A stretch of DNA of 64,000 bases, from the NCBI RefSeq assembly GCF_008152325.1, contig NZ_CP042243.1, positions 2,175,026 to 2,239,025 of the forward strand, in the 5' to 3' direction. This stretch comes from Crassaminicella thermophila (GTDB lineage Bacteria > Bacillota > Clostridia > Peptostreptococcales > Thermotaleaceae). Positions 40,990-48,610 of this stretch are shown in pieces. Position 1 is the first letter of the stretch, and each line of letters starts with the position of its first letter. The position numbers and the translations under genes were made by a program. The notes under the pieces are model-generated. The model did no database searches, had not been told where the DNA came from, and was given only the letters and a program-made list of their open reading frames with translations.

Positions 40990-43305
40990 AAGAATTTTTT
41001 CAAACTCTATAGATGTTACTGGCGGACTAAAAAAATATCCTTGCGCATAATCACAATTTTGTTTCTTTAAAAATTCTAATTGTTCCTTTGTTTCTACTCC
41101 CTCTGCTATTACATTAAGATTTAAATTTTGTGCCATAGCAATTATTGTAGAAGCAATAGCTGCATCATTTTTATTTTCTATAATATCCTTTATAAATGAT
41201 TGATCAATTTTTAAATTATCAATAGCAAATTGCTTTAAGTAACTAAGTGATGAATATCCTGTTCCAAAGTCGTCTAAAGATATTTGAATATTCATCTCTT
41301 TTAATTTTTTCAATATCCCTATTGTATATTCTATATCTTCTACAGCAATGCTTTCTGTAATCTCTAACTCTAGATATTTTGGTTCTAATCCTGTTTCATC
41401 TAAAACATTCCTAACCATATCAACAAAATTTGGTTGTTGAAACTGACGAGCAGATATATTTACTGCTACTGTAACAGGTTCATAACCAGATTCCTGCCAC
41501 AGCTTATTTTGTCTACATGCAGTCTTAAGTACCCATTCTCCTATATGGATAATACAACCATTTACTTCTGCTAATGGGATAAATACTGCAGGAGAAATCA
41601 TTCCCTTCTGTGAATGCTTCCATCGTACTAATGCTTCCATTCCAACAATCTTTCCGGTATAAATATCAACTTTAGGCTGATAATATACCAATAGTTCTTC
41701 ATTTTTTATTGCATTATGTAGATCTTTGTCTAAAGACAATTTCTCTATCAATTTTTCATCCATAGATGATGTATAAAATTGATAGTCATTTCCTCCTTTT
41801 TCCTTTGCACGATGCATTGCTATATCTGCATTTTTAATAAGGGTAAGTTCATCCATGCCATCATCTGGATAATACGCAATCCCTATGCTAGCTGTCATAT
41901 AAAATTCATTTTCATCAATTACCCAACTCTTTTTTATACAATTTAATATTTTTTGAGCAATTTCAGCAGGATTTTTTCCTTTTCTAACTTCAGGAAGCAA
42001 TATGGTAAATTCACTTCCTCCTATGCGTGAAATTATGTCTTCTTCCCCTACACATTTTTTTAAGCTTTCTCCAACTTGTCTTAATAGTTTATCTCCAACA
42101 TTATGACCTAAAGTATCATTAATATTTTTAAATCGATCCAAACCAAAAACCATAACTGCTACTTTTTCTTTATTTCGTCTAGCATGTGATAATATAAGCT
42201 TTAGCTGTTTTCTAAAAAATTCTCTATTAGGTAAATCTGTTAAAGAATCATAATAGGTCATATACTGAATAGTTTTCATCATCATATTAAAACTTTTTGC
42301 TGCTCTTCCAATTTCATCATTTGAATCAATCTCTGCCCGAACAGTTAAATCTCCTTCAGCTCCCTTCATAAAGACTTCATTTAATCTAATAATAGGTTTT
42401 GAAATCCTTCTAGCCATAATAAAGCCTGCAAAATTTGCTAATATAACCCCTATTATTCCTATGCAAAACAACATTTTGCTAGTTTCACGAATAGGTTTTT
42501 TTATATATTCTATAGGAACCTTTGTAATAATCTTCCATCCATCAGTATTTGGAATTTCATGAAAATAGAATAAACTGCTCATACTATCTATTTTAGATAA
42601 TGGTTTTATGCAATCAGCATTTATTCCTTGTGATATAGCAGGAACTACATCTTTCATAATTCTTTCTTTATCAGGATGTGTTATAATTAGTCCATCTTTT
42701 GTTATAAGATAAGAGTAAGAATCAGTATGGTCTACTTTAAAATTTTTTATAAAACTATTTAATTTTATTAAATTCACATCAGCTCCCATTATTCCGATTA
42801 CTTCACCTTTTTCATTTTTTATAGGAACTGCTATTATTACAGTCTCATTACCTGTTGATTTTGAAATAACTGGATTTGACAATATTGTTTTTCCTTCCAT
42901 AACCGATTTAAAATATACTCTATCTTTTATATTAAAAAGCTCATTTGATAAGGTATTATGTGTATCTCCATTTTTATCTGAAATAAAAAACAAATCATAA
43001 ATATCTGTTTTATTTTCAATCTCTTTTTCTAAATAAGGTTTTACTTTTTCCCAATTCATTTCCTTTATCAAAGGGCTATTTGCATAAATTTGTATTTCAT
43101 TTATTCTTTCTTCAAACCATGCTCCAATGATCTCTGCATATAAAGCTACATTCTTTCCTTCTGTTTTTCCTATAACCCTTTGTAAATTATGAATTGATAT
43201 ATTTTCTGACATCAAAATTAAAACTGAAGCAATAAATAAACTTGCAATTAAAAACATAGCTAGTATTTTAGTTTTTATGCTCCTATAAAATCTTACTCTT
43301 TCCAT
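40975..43305 (-). CDS. Cache-HAMP-GGDEF-EAL protein (c-di-GMP phosphodiesterase)
   Basis: A 776-residue membrane sensor. A helix at 12-32 and another near 278-298 bracket an extracellular double-Cache domain; HAMP follows (about 298-350), then GGDEF (355-515) and EAL (525-776). The GGDEF motif is altered to GGSEF (429-433), so cyclase activity is doubtful; the domain may sense GTP. The EAL domain has EAL (557-559), NVSARQF, ELEITES, DDFGTGYSSL and AEGVET, all the metal and catalytic motifs, so it should degrade c-di-GMP. It opposes the synthase at 19845. It is monocistronic. Confidence 0.92.
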   Translation of the reverse strand: MERVRFYRSIKTKILAMFLIASLFIASVLILMSENISIHNLQRVIGKTEGKNVALYAEIIGAWFEERINEIQIYANSPLIKEMNWEKVKPYLEKEIENKTDIYDLFFISDKNGDTHNTLSNELFNIKDRVYFKSVMEGKTILSNPVISKSTGNETVIIAVPIKNEKGEVIGIMGADVNLIKLNSFIKNFKVDHTDSYSYLITKDGLIITHPDKERIMKDVVPAISQGINADCIKPLSKIDSMSSLFYFHEIPNTDGWKIITKVPIEYIKKPIRETSKMLFCIGIIGVILANFAGFIMARRISKPIIRLNEVFMKGAEGDLTVRAEIDSNDEIGRAAKSFNMMMKTIQYMTYYDSLTDLPNREFFRKQLKLILSHARRNKEKVAVMVFGLDRFKNINDTLGHNVGDKLLRQVGESLKKCVGEEDIISRIGGSEFTILLPEVRKGKNPAEIAQKILNCIKKSWVIDENEFYMTASIGIAYYPDDGMDELTLIKNADIAMHRAKEKGGNDYQFYTSSMDEKLIEKLSLDKDLHNAIKNEELLVYYQPKVDIYTGKIVGMEALVRWKHSQKGMISPAVFIPLAEVNGCIIHIGEWVLKTACRQNKLWQESGYEPVTVAVNISARQFQQPNFVDMVRNVLDETGLEPKYLELEITESIAVEDIEYTIGILKKLKEMNIQISLDDFGTGYSSLSYLKQFAIDNLKIDQSFIKDIIENKNDAAIASTIIAMAQNLNLNVIAEGVETKEQLEFLKKQNCDYAQGYFFSPPVTSIEFEKILKKSL

Positions 43306-43411
43306 ATCTTATCTCCTCATTAGAAAAAATTAACAACAGCATTATTATACGCCATTGTTATATATTCCACAACATAAAATTCCATTTTTTCTCATATTAT
43401 GACAAATATAA

Positions 43412-43441
43412 AAAATCTCCTGATTTAACTCAGGAGATTTT
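43412..43441 (-). terminator. Terminator of the two-component operon
   Basis: Perfect 12-base arms (43412-43423 and 43430-43441) with a 6-base loop; T-run follows on the minus strand. Confidence 0.92.
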
Positions 43442-43455
43442 GTTATAAAAGTATA

Positions 43456-44790
43456 TTATATTCTTGGCAGTTTTATTTGAAATACAGCACCTTTTCCTTC
43501 ATGATTATATGCAATAATTTCACCATTATGTCCTTTTATGATTGCTTTCGTTATTGCAAGTCCTAGTCCTGTATTTCCATTGATCCCCTTATAAAATCTA
43601 TTAAACACCTTATTTTCCTCTTTATCCTTAAAGCCTTCCCCATCATCTATTATATGAATTACTACATGTTTTGGGTAAATAGATGATTGAATAACAATGC
43701 TTTCATTTGCATATCTTACTCCATTGCTTAAAATATTAATAAAAGCCCTTTTTATTTTATTCTCATCATAAAATCCTTTGAATGTAAAATCTCCTTCTAC
43801 ACTTATTTTTATATTTTTTTCATAAGCCAAAGGTTTTACACTTTTTAATACATCTTTTAAAATATCCTCCATACAATGTTCTTTTAAGTGAAAAGTTTCT
43901 TCAACATTTTCAAGTTTTGTAAGATAGGTAATCTCCTCTACTATTTTCTTAAGCTGCTTACATTCTTCTATAATAATATCTAAGCTTTCTTCCATTTCCT
44001 CCCCTTCTACAATTCCATCCTTTATAGCTTCTGCATAACCTTGTATTGACATAAGGGGAGTTTTTAATTCATGGGATGTATTTTGTAGAAACATCTTTTG
44101 CTGCATATCATACTGCCTTAATCTATTCGCTAAAGAAGAAAAACATATAGAAAGTTCTTCTATTTCATCTCCTGTTTTGATCCTAAAATCTTTAGGAAAA
44201 TCCTTTAAAGAAAATTTCTTCATGCTTTCCATAAGCTTTCTAATAGGACGCGTCAAACCTCTTTGGAATAATATCCCTATTATAATAGCAAAAACTCCAG
44301 CAATACCAAAGCTTATAAATCTTGTTCTTCTCATTATCTGATTCATTGCCTTTAGTTCTTTTTTTTCCATCATTAAGAATACATATCCCTTTATTGTTCC
44401 CTTTTGTGTAAAAATAATAACCTTTTCAGTAATGTATCCTTTATCTTTATTGTTTTTTATCATCAATTTTAACAAATCTTTTTTATCTATATTTGTATAA
44501 AGTACTTTTCTATCCTTGTTAAAAACAATAATCTTTGAGTCAATAAATCTTCCTGCAATCCTTAACTCTCTTCTTGCTAATATTTTTTCTCGAACATCTC
44601 TATCTAAAAGAGGTATTTTTTTCAAAGTTTCAGCAATAGATTGTCCCTCAATCCTTAATTCTTCCTTTGCTTCCTTTATCAAATACCTTTCAGATAATAC
44701 ATGGTAAGATACAGTCGTTACAAAAAAAGCTACAAATAAAATAATAAAATATGTTATCAATAGTTTATTTCCAATTCTTAATTTAACCAT
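43456..44790 (-). CDS. Sensor histidine kinase
   Basis: A 444-residue membrane kinase: helices at about 10-32 and 158-178 around a small extracellular sensor, HAMP (178-230), HisKA with the phosphorylated His240 in NTSHELKTP, and HATPase with GDGEGFKD-like (DDGEGF) and GLGLAI boxes. I start at the ATG at 44790, which overlaps the last codons of the regulator gene (8-base overlap); an ATG at 44805 would add five residues. Partner of the OmpR-type regulator upstream. The signal is unknown. Confidence 0.9.
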   Translation of the reverse strand: MVKLRIGNKLLITYFIILFVAFFVTTVSYHVLSERYLIKEAKEELRIEGQSIAETLKKIPLLDRDVREKILARRELRIAGRFIDSKIIVFNKDRKVLYTNIDKKDLLKLMIKNNKDKGYITEKVIIFTQKGTIKGYVFLMMEKKELKAMNQIMRRTRFISFGIAGVFAIIIGILFQRGLTRPIRKLMESMKKFSLKDFPKDFRIKTGDEIEELSICFSSLANRLRQYDMQQKMFLQNTSHELKTPLMSIQGYAEAIKDGIVEGEEMEESLDIIIEECKQLKKIVEEITYLTKLENVEETFHLKEHCMEDILKDVLKSVKPLAYEKNIKISVEGDFTFKGFYDENKIKRAFINILSNGVRYANESIVIQSSIYPKHVVIHIIDDGEGFKDKEENKVFNRFYKGINGNTGLGLAITKAIIKGHNGEIIAYNHEGKGAVFQIKLPRI

Positions 44791-45460
44791 CAATTCTGTA
44801 CCCATACCCCCAAACTGTTATAATTTCAAGTTCTGATTCTAATTGTTTTAATTTTTTTCTAATCCTTTTTACTAAATCGTCAATAACCCTTGTATCCCCT
44901 ATATAATCATAACCCCATATTTTTTCTAATAACTGTTCTCTTGTAAATGGTATATTTTTATTCTTTACAAGCATTTCAAATAATTCATATTCCTTTGTAG
45001 TAAGCTTTAGTTCATCTCCATTTACTTCTATGTATCTTCGATTGCAATACATTTTCATATCTTTTAAAGCAATGCTTTCATTCTGTATATTATTCCCCTT
45101 TTCTATTCTTCTTAGAATAGTCTTGATTCTAACCACAAGCTCTCTTGGACTAAATGGTTTTGAAAGGTAATCGTCCGCTCCTAATTCTAATCCTAATATT
45201 CTATCAAATTCTTCATCCCTTGCAGATACAAATATAATTGGAATCTCACTTTTTTTACGAATTTCTCTACAGATTTCTAATCCATCTATTCCTGGCATCA
45301 TAATATCTAATACTAATAAATCTGGTTTTAATCTTCCTAATTCAGATAATACATTTTCTCCATTATTAAAAAGTGTAACCTTATATCCTTCCTTTTGAAG
45401 ATATTTTTTAATAAGCTCTCGAATGTTTGCTTCATCATCTACAACAAAAATATGTTTCAA
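44783..45460 (-). CDS. OmpR/PhoB-family response regulator
   Basis: A 225-residue DNA-binding regulator. The receiver has Asp8/Asp9, phosphoacceptor Asp52 (LVLDIMMPG) and the SARDEEFD and KPFSPRE segments; the winged helix (about 128-225) ends in RVIDDLVKRIRKKL and VWGYGYRID. It begins with TTG, five bases after GGAGGTG. It is first gene of the operon with the kinase. Targets are unknown; no direct repeat was recognised upstream. Confidence 0.92.
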   Translation of the reverse strand: MKHIFVVDDEANIRELIKKYLQKEGYKVTLFNNGENVLSELGRLKPDLLVLDIMMPGIDGLEICREIRKKSEIPIIFVSARDEEFDRILGLELGADDYLSKPFSPRELVVRIKTILRRIEKGNNIQNESIALKDMKMYCNRRYIEVNGDELKLTTKEYELFEMLVKNKNIPFTREQLLEKIWGYDYIGDTRVIDDLVKRIRKKLKQLESELEIITVWGYGYRIDG

Positions 45461-45555
45461 TTTCCCACCTCCACATCTGTATTATACCATGATAAAATTA
45501 CAAATTGGATATAATACATACTGTTATGAAAAAAATAATTTTTTCAAATTTTCGA

Positions 45556-45585
45556 TTGATTTCTATATACTAATTATGTTACAAT
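45556..45585 (+). promoter_or_regulatory. Promoter of glycine riboswitch transcript
   Basis: TTGATT (45556-45561), 18-base spacer, TACAAT (45580-45585), about 20 bases before the riboswitch fold. Confidence 0.5.
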
Positions 45586-45603
45586 AATCTACATAATTTC
45601 ATA

Positions 45604-45725
45604 TCACCGGTTGAAGGTAGCGGAAGTTTTTCGACCGTTATTGGACGGGCCTCTGGAGAGACTCTCATGAGCACCGAAGGGGAAAGCCATATATGGTGAA
45701 ACTCTCAGGTAAAAGGACAGGGGAT
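45604..45725 (+). ncRNA. Glycine riboswitch (single complete aptamer)
   Basis: The core at about 45650-45725 carries the conserved glycine aptamer sequence: CUGGAGAGACU, GAGCACCGAAGGGG, GUGAAACUCUCAGGUAAAAGGACAG. P1 can form from CCUCU (45651 on) and AGGGG (about 45719 on). The preceding 45604-45650 holds CCGGUUGAAGG and related pairings, perhaps a ghost first aptamer. Two terminator-like hairpins lie between it and the ACT-domain gene. Confidence 0.92.
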
Positions 45726-45745
45726 TTTAAATGGATGAAAAACAT

Positions 45746-45785
45746 TTCTATTTTTAAAAATTTATAAAAATAGAAGTTTTGTTCT
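45746..45785 (+). terminator. Hairpin 1 of the glycine riboswitch expression platform
   Basis: AT-rich 11-base arms (45746-45756 and 45765-45775), then GTTTTGTTCTTT. It may be a terminator or an alternative fold. Confidence 0.55.
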
Positions 45786-45807
45786 TTCATTTAAGATCTT
45801 GCTTTCT

Positions 45808-45838
45808 AGAGACGAATCCAATTGATTTCGTCTCTTTT
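45808..45838 (+). terminator. Hairpin 2 of the glycine riboswitch expression platform
   Basis: AGAGACGAA / TTCGTCTCT perfect 9-base arms (45808-45816 and 45827-45835), followed by TTT and a T-rich stretch, just before the ACT gene. Confidence 0.75.
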
Positions 45839-45865
45839 AATTTTAATAAAAAGGAGCTGATTTTA

Positions 45866-46138
45866 ATGAAAGCAGTTGTTACAGTAATTGGAAAAGATAA
45901 AATAGGAATAATTGCAAATGTTACTTCTGTTTTAGCAGAAAATAATATCAATATTTTAGACATTAGTCAAACTATTTTACAGGATTATTTTACTATGATC
46001 ATGATTGTAGATTTGGAAAAAATGCAAAGCAATTTCCAAGATATAAAAATTAAACTTGAAGAGGTTGGTAAAAGAATAGGTCTTTCTATAAAAATACAGC
46101 ATGAAGATATCTTTAATTCTATGCACAAAATTTCATAA
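45866..46138 (+). CDS. ACT-domain protein, UPF0237 family
   Basis: A 90-residue protein that is a single ACT domain, beginning MKAVVTVIGKDKIGIIANV. ACT domains bind amino acids at dimer interfaces. The family is usually encoded beside UPF0210, as here with a 15-base gap. AAGGAG lies nine bases before the ATG at 45866. Being behind a glycine riboswitch, it may sense glycine or serine as protein, in addition to the RNA sensor. No activity is known. Confidence 0.9.
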   Translation: MKAVVTVIGKDKIGIIANVTSVLAENNINILDISQTILQDYFTMIMIVDLEKMQSNFQDIKIKLEEVGKRIGLSIKIQHEDIFNSMHKIS

Positions 46139-46153
46139 TAGGAGATGAGAATA

Positions 46154-47512
46154 ATGAGTAAATTCAATAATATCATGGAAACCATCCAAATGATTGAAAA
46201 AGAAAAACTAGATATTCGAACGATTACAATGGGAATCTCTTTATTGGACTGTTGTGATTTTGATGGAAAAAAATCAAGAGAAAAAATTTATGATAAAATT
46301 ACTAGCTATGCAGAAAATTTAGTAAAAATAGGAGAAGATATTGAAACAGAATATGGAATACCTATTATAAACAAAAGGATATCTGTAACACCAATTTCAT
46401 TAGTTGCACAAACATGTTGTGATAAAAGTTATGTAGCATTTGCAAAAACACTTGATGATGCAGCTAAAGCTGTAGGGGTAAATTTTATTGGAGGCTTTTC
46501 AGCCCTTGTGCAAAAGGGATATTCAAAGGGAGATAGAATCCTTATAGATTCAATTCCTGAAGCACTTACTATTACAGAAAGGGTATGCTCTTCTGTAAAT
46601 ATTGGAGATACAAAATCAGGAATAAATATGGATGCAGTACGTCATATGGGAAAAATAATTAAAGATACAGCTTATCTTACAAGAGATAAAGATAGTATTG
46701 GATGTGCAAAATTTGTAGTATTTGCCAATGCTGTAGAAGATAATCCTTTCATGGCAGGAGCATTTCATGGTGTTGGAGAAGCTGAATCTATTATAAATGT
46801 AGGTGTTAGTGGTCCTGGCGTTGTAAAGGCAGCCCTTGAAAAAGTAAAAGGTGAAAGCTTTGATGTTGTTGCAGAAACTATAAAAAGAACTGCATTTAAA
46901 ATAACAAGAGTTGGACAACTAGTAGCTAAAGAAGCAGCAAAGAGACTAAATGTTCCATTTGGGATACTGGATTTATCCCTTGCTCCAACCCCTGCTGTAG
47001 GTGATAGTGTAGCAAGGATTCTAGAAGAAATAGGCATTGAAAGCTGTGGAGGTCATGGAACTACAGCAGCTTTGGCACTTTTAAACGATGCTGTAAAAAA
47101 AGGAGGTATTATGGCATCTTCTCATGTAGGTGGACTAAGTGGTGCATTTATTCCTGTAAGTGAAGATGAAGGAATGATTAATGCTGTAAACTGTGGTTCA
47201 CTGAATATTGAAAAATTAGAAGCTATGACATGCGTATGTTCCGTTGGGCTTGATATGATAGCAATACCTGGAGATACTCCTGATACAACTATATCGGCTA
47301 TTATAGCAGATGAAGCAGCAATTGGAGTTATCAATCACAAAACAACTGCTGTACGAATTATTCCTGTTTATGGGAAAGATGTTGGTGATACAGCAGAATT
47401 TGGAGGTCTTTTAGGAAGAGCACCCATTATACCTGTAAGCAAATTTAGTAGTGCTGATTTTGTAAATAGAGGAGGAAGAATTCCAGCTCCTGTCCATAGC
47501 TTTAAAAATTAA
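46154..47512 (+). CDS. UPF0210 (DUF711, PFL-like) protein
   Basis: A 452-residue cytoplasmic protein of the UPF0210/DUF711 family, structurally related to pyruvate formate-lyase but without known activity. The Gly-rich [22 protein letters not shown] and [23 protein letters not shown] stretches (quoted in parts: [23 protein letters not shown]) and the [16 protein letters not shown] motif are strongly conserved in the family. The start is the ATG at 46154, seven bases after GGAGATG; the ATG at 46145 is too close. A shared glycine riboswitch points to amino acid or one-carbon metabolism. Confidence 0.92.
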   Translation: MSKFNNIMETIQMIEKEKLDIRTITMGISLLDCCDFDGKKSREKIYDKITSYAENLVKIGEDIETEYGIPIINKRISVTPISLVAQTCCDKSYVAFAKTLDDAAKAVGVNFIGGFSALVQKGYSKGDRILIDSIPEALTITERVCSSVNIGDTKSGINMDAVRHMGKIIKDTAYLTRDKDSIGCAKFVVFANAVEDNPFMAGAFHGVGEAESIINVGVSGPGVVKAALEKVKGESFDVVAETIKRTAFKITRVGQLVAKEAAKRLNVPFGILDLSLAPTPAVGDSVARILEEIGIESCGGHGTTAALALLNDAVKKGGIMASSHVGGLSGAFIPVSEDEGMINAVNCGSLNIEKLEAMTCVCSVGLDMIAIPGDTPDTTISAIIADEAAIGVINHKTTAVRIIPVYGKDVGDTAEFGGLLGRAPIIPVSKFSSADFVNRGGRIPAPVHSFKN

Positions 47513-47519
47513 TTATAAA

Positions 47520-47544
47520 AAGGCAGATGATTTTCATCTGCCTT
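47520..47544. terminator. Bidirectional terminator UPF0210/TM1266-like
   Basis: AAGGCAGATGA-TTT-TCATCTGCCTT, perfect 11-base arms. Confidence 0.9.
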
Positions 47545-47785
47545 ATGCTTGCATGTGATTTACTTTTACTCCCTCTAATCCATTTAATTCGTCCATCATG
47601 TTTTGGATTCTAGCCATATCAGACCTTAAGTTTAAGGTAATCAATCCATGATTGACTTCATCAGGATCATGAATTCCAAATCTTCCAAGAATCAAATCAC
47701 CATTTTTCGTAAGAATCTCTTGCATACGAGGAGCAGAATCTGTTCTGTGATCTACTCTTATGCTCATAACACTTAAATGATCCAT
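47543..47785 (-). CDS. TM1266-family iron-only hydrogenase system regulator
   Basis: An 80-residue single ferredoxin-like (ACT/NikR-C-like) domain. HRTDSAPRMQEILTKNGDLILGRFG and the VNHGLITLNL strand match the TM1266 family, often encoded with hydrogenase maturation genes and named a putative hydrogenase system regulator. Here it is alone, with AGGAGG before the ATG. Function is unproven. Residues Arg14 and His13 are typical of family members. Confidence 0.85.
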   Translation of the reverse strand: MDHLSVMSIRVDHRTDSAPRMQEILTKNGDLILGRFGIHDPDEVNHGLITLNLRSDMARIQNMMDELNGLEGVKVNHMQA

Positions 47786-47940
47786 CTTTCATCCTCCTAT
47801 TTCTTTTTCTTTAAGTATTTTAGACAAGACCTAAAAAATATATACACATAAAGTAATTTTATTATCTTATAAAGTATCGTATACTATTATTAGGAGAATA
47901 GACAAGCAATATCAACTATGACATTAGGCAGGTGATAATA

Positions 47941-48558
47941 ATGAATCTTAATATGATTCAATCTAAATTTCAAAGTAGAAACTCTTCTCCTGAAGGAGAA
48001 TATGAGCGTTTTTCTGTTTTAGTACCTATTGTTAAAGTGAAAGATCAACTTGAACTTTTATTTGAAGTTCGTTCTAAAAGTTTAAAAGTTCAACCAAGAG
48101 AAATATGTTTTCCAGGAGGAAAACTAGAAAAAAATGAATCCATCAAACAATGTGCAATTAGAGAAACCTGCGAGGAATTAAATATTTCTCCAGAAAAAAT
48201 TCAAATTTTTGGTCCTCTAGATTTTTTAGTTTTGCCATATAATCTAATACTTTATCCTTTCTTAGGAACAATTTCTAATATCAATATTCATAATATATCT
48301 TTTAACAAAGATGAAGTATCAGAAATTTTTACAGTTCCTATAGATTTTTTCATAAAAAACAAACCACAAGAGCATCATATCTATCTTAACGCTAACATAC
48401 CTGAAGATTTTCCATATCATTTAATTCCAAGTGGAAAAAATTATAGCTGGAAAACAGGAAAGTATCCAGTTTTATTCTATAAATATAAAAACTACGTTAT
48501 ATGGGGAATAACTGCAAGGATTATCAAAAATCTTATTTCCATAATAAAAGATCAGTAA
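47941..48558 (+). CDS. NUDIX hydrolase, CoA pyrophosphatase-like
   Basis: A 205-residue hydrolase. The Nudix box FPGGKLEKNE...RETCEEL (about residues 58-83) is intact, and the PREICFPGGK segment immediately before it resembles the CoA-pyrophosphatase signature seen in NudL/YeaB. Such enzymes cleave CoA or acyl-CoA to 4'-phosphopantetheine and 3',5'-ADP. I start at the ATG at 47941, six bases after AGGTG. It is monocistronic and terminated. Confidence 0.88.
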   Translation: MNLNMIQSKFQSRNSSPEGEYERFSVLVPIVKVKDQLELLFEVRSKSLKVQPREICFPGGKLEKNESIKQCAIRETCEELNISPEKIQIFGPLDFLVLPYNLILYPFLGTISNINIHNISFNKDEVSEIFTVPIDFFIKNKPQEHHIYLNANIPEDFPYHLIPSGKNYSWKTGKYPVLFYKYKNYVIWGITARIIKNLISIIKDQ

Positions 48559-48562
48559 AAAC

Positions 48563-48602
48563 AAATATTCGTGTAAAGATTTTTCTCATTACACGAATAT
48601 TT
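48563..48602. terminator. Bidirectional terminator NUDIX/yhaN
   Basis: Perfect 14-base arms (48563-48576, 48589-48602), 12-base loop. Confidence 0.85.
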
Positions 48603-48610
48603 AATATGTT

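Noticed and set aside
47076-47096. TGGCAC-like sigma-54 promoter
   Set aside because: The GC element is not at the right spacing and the site is inside the UPF0210 gene.
46616-47334. Several minus-strand open frames across the UPF0210 gene
   Set aside because: Antisense shadows of a conserved gene, without ribosome binding sites.
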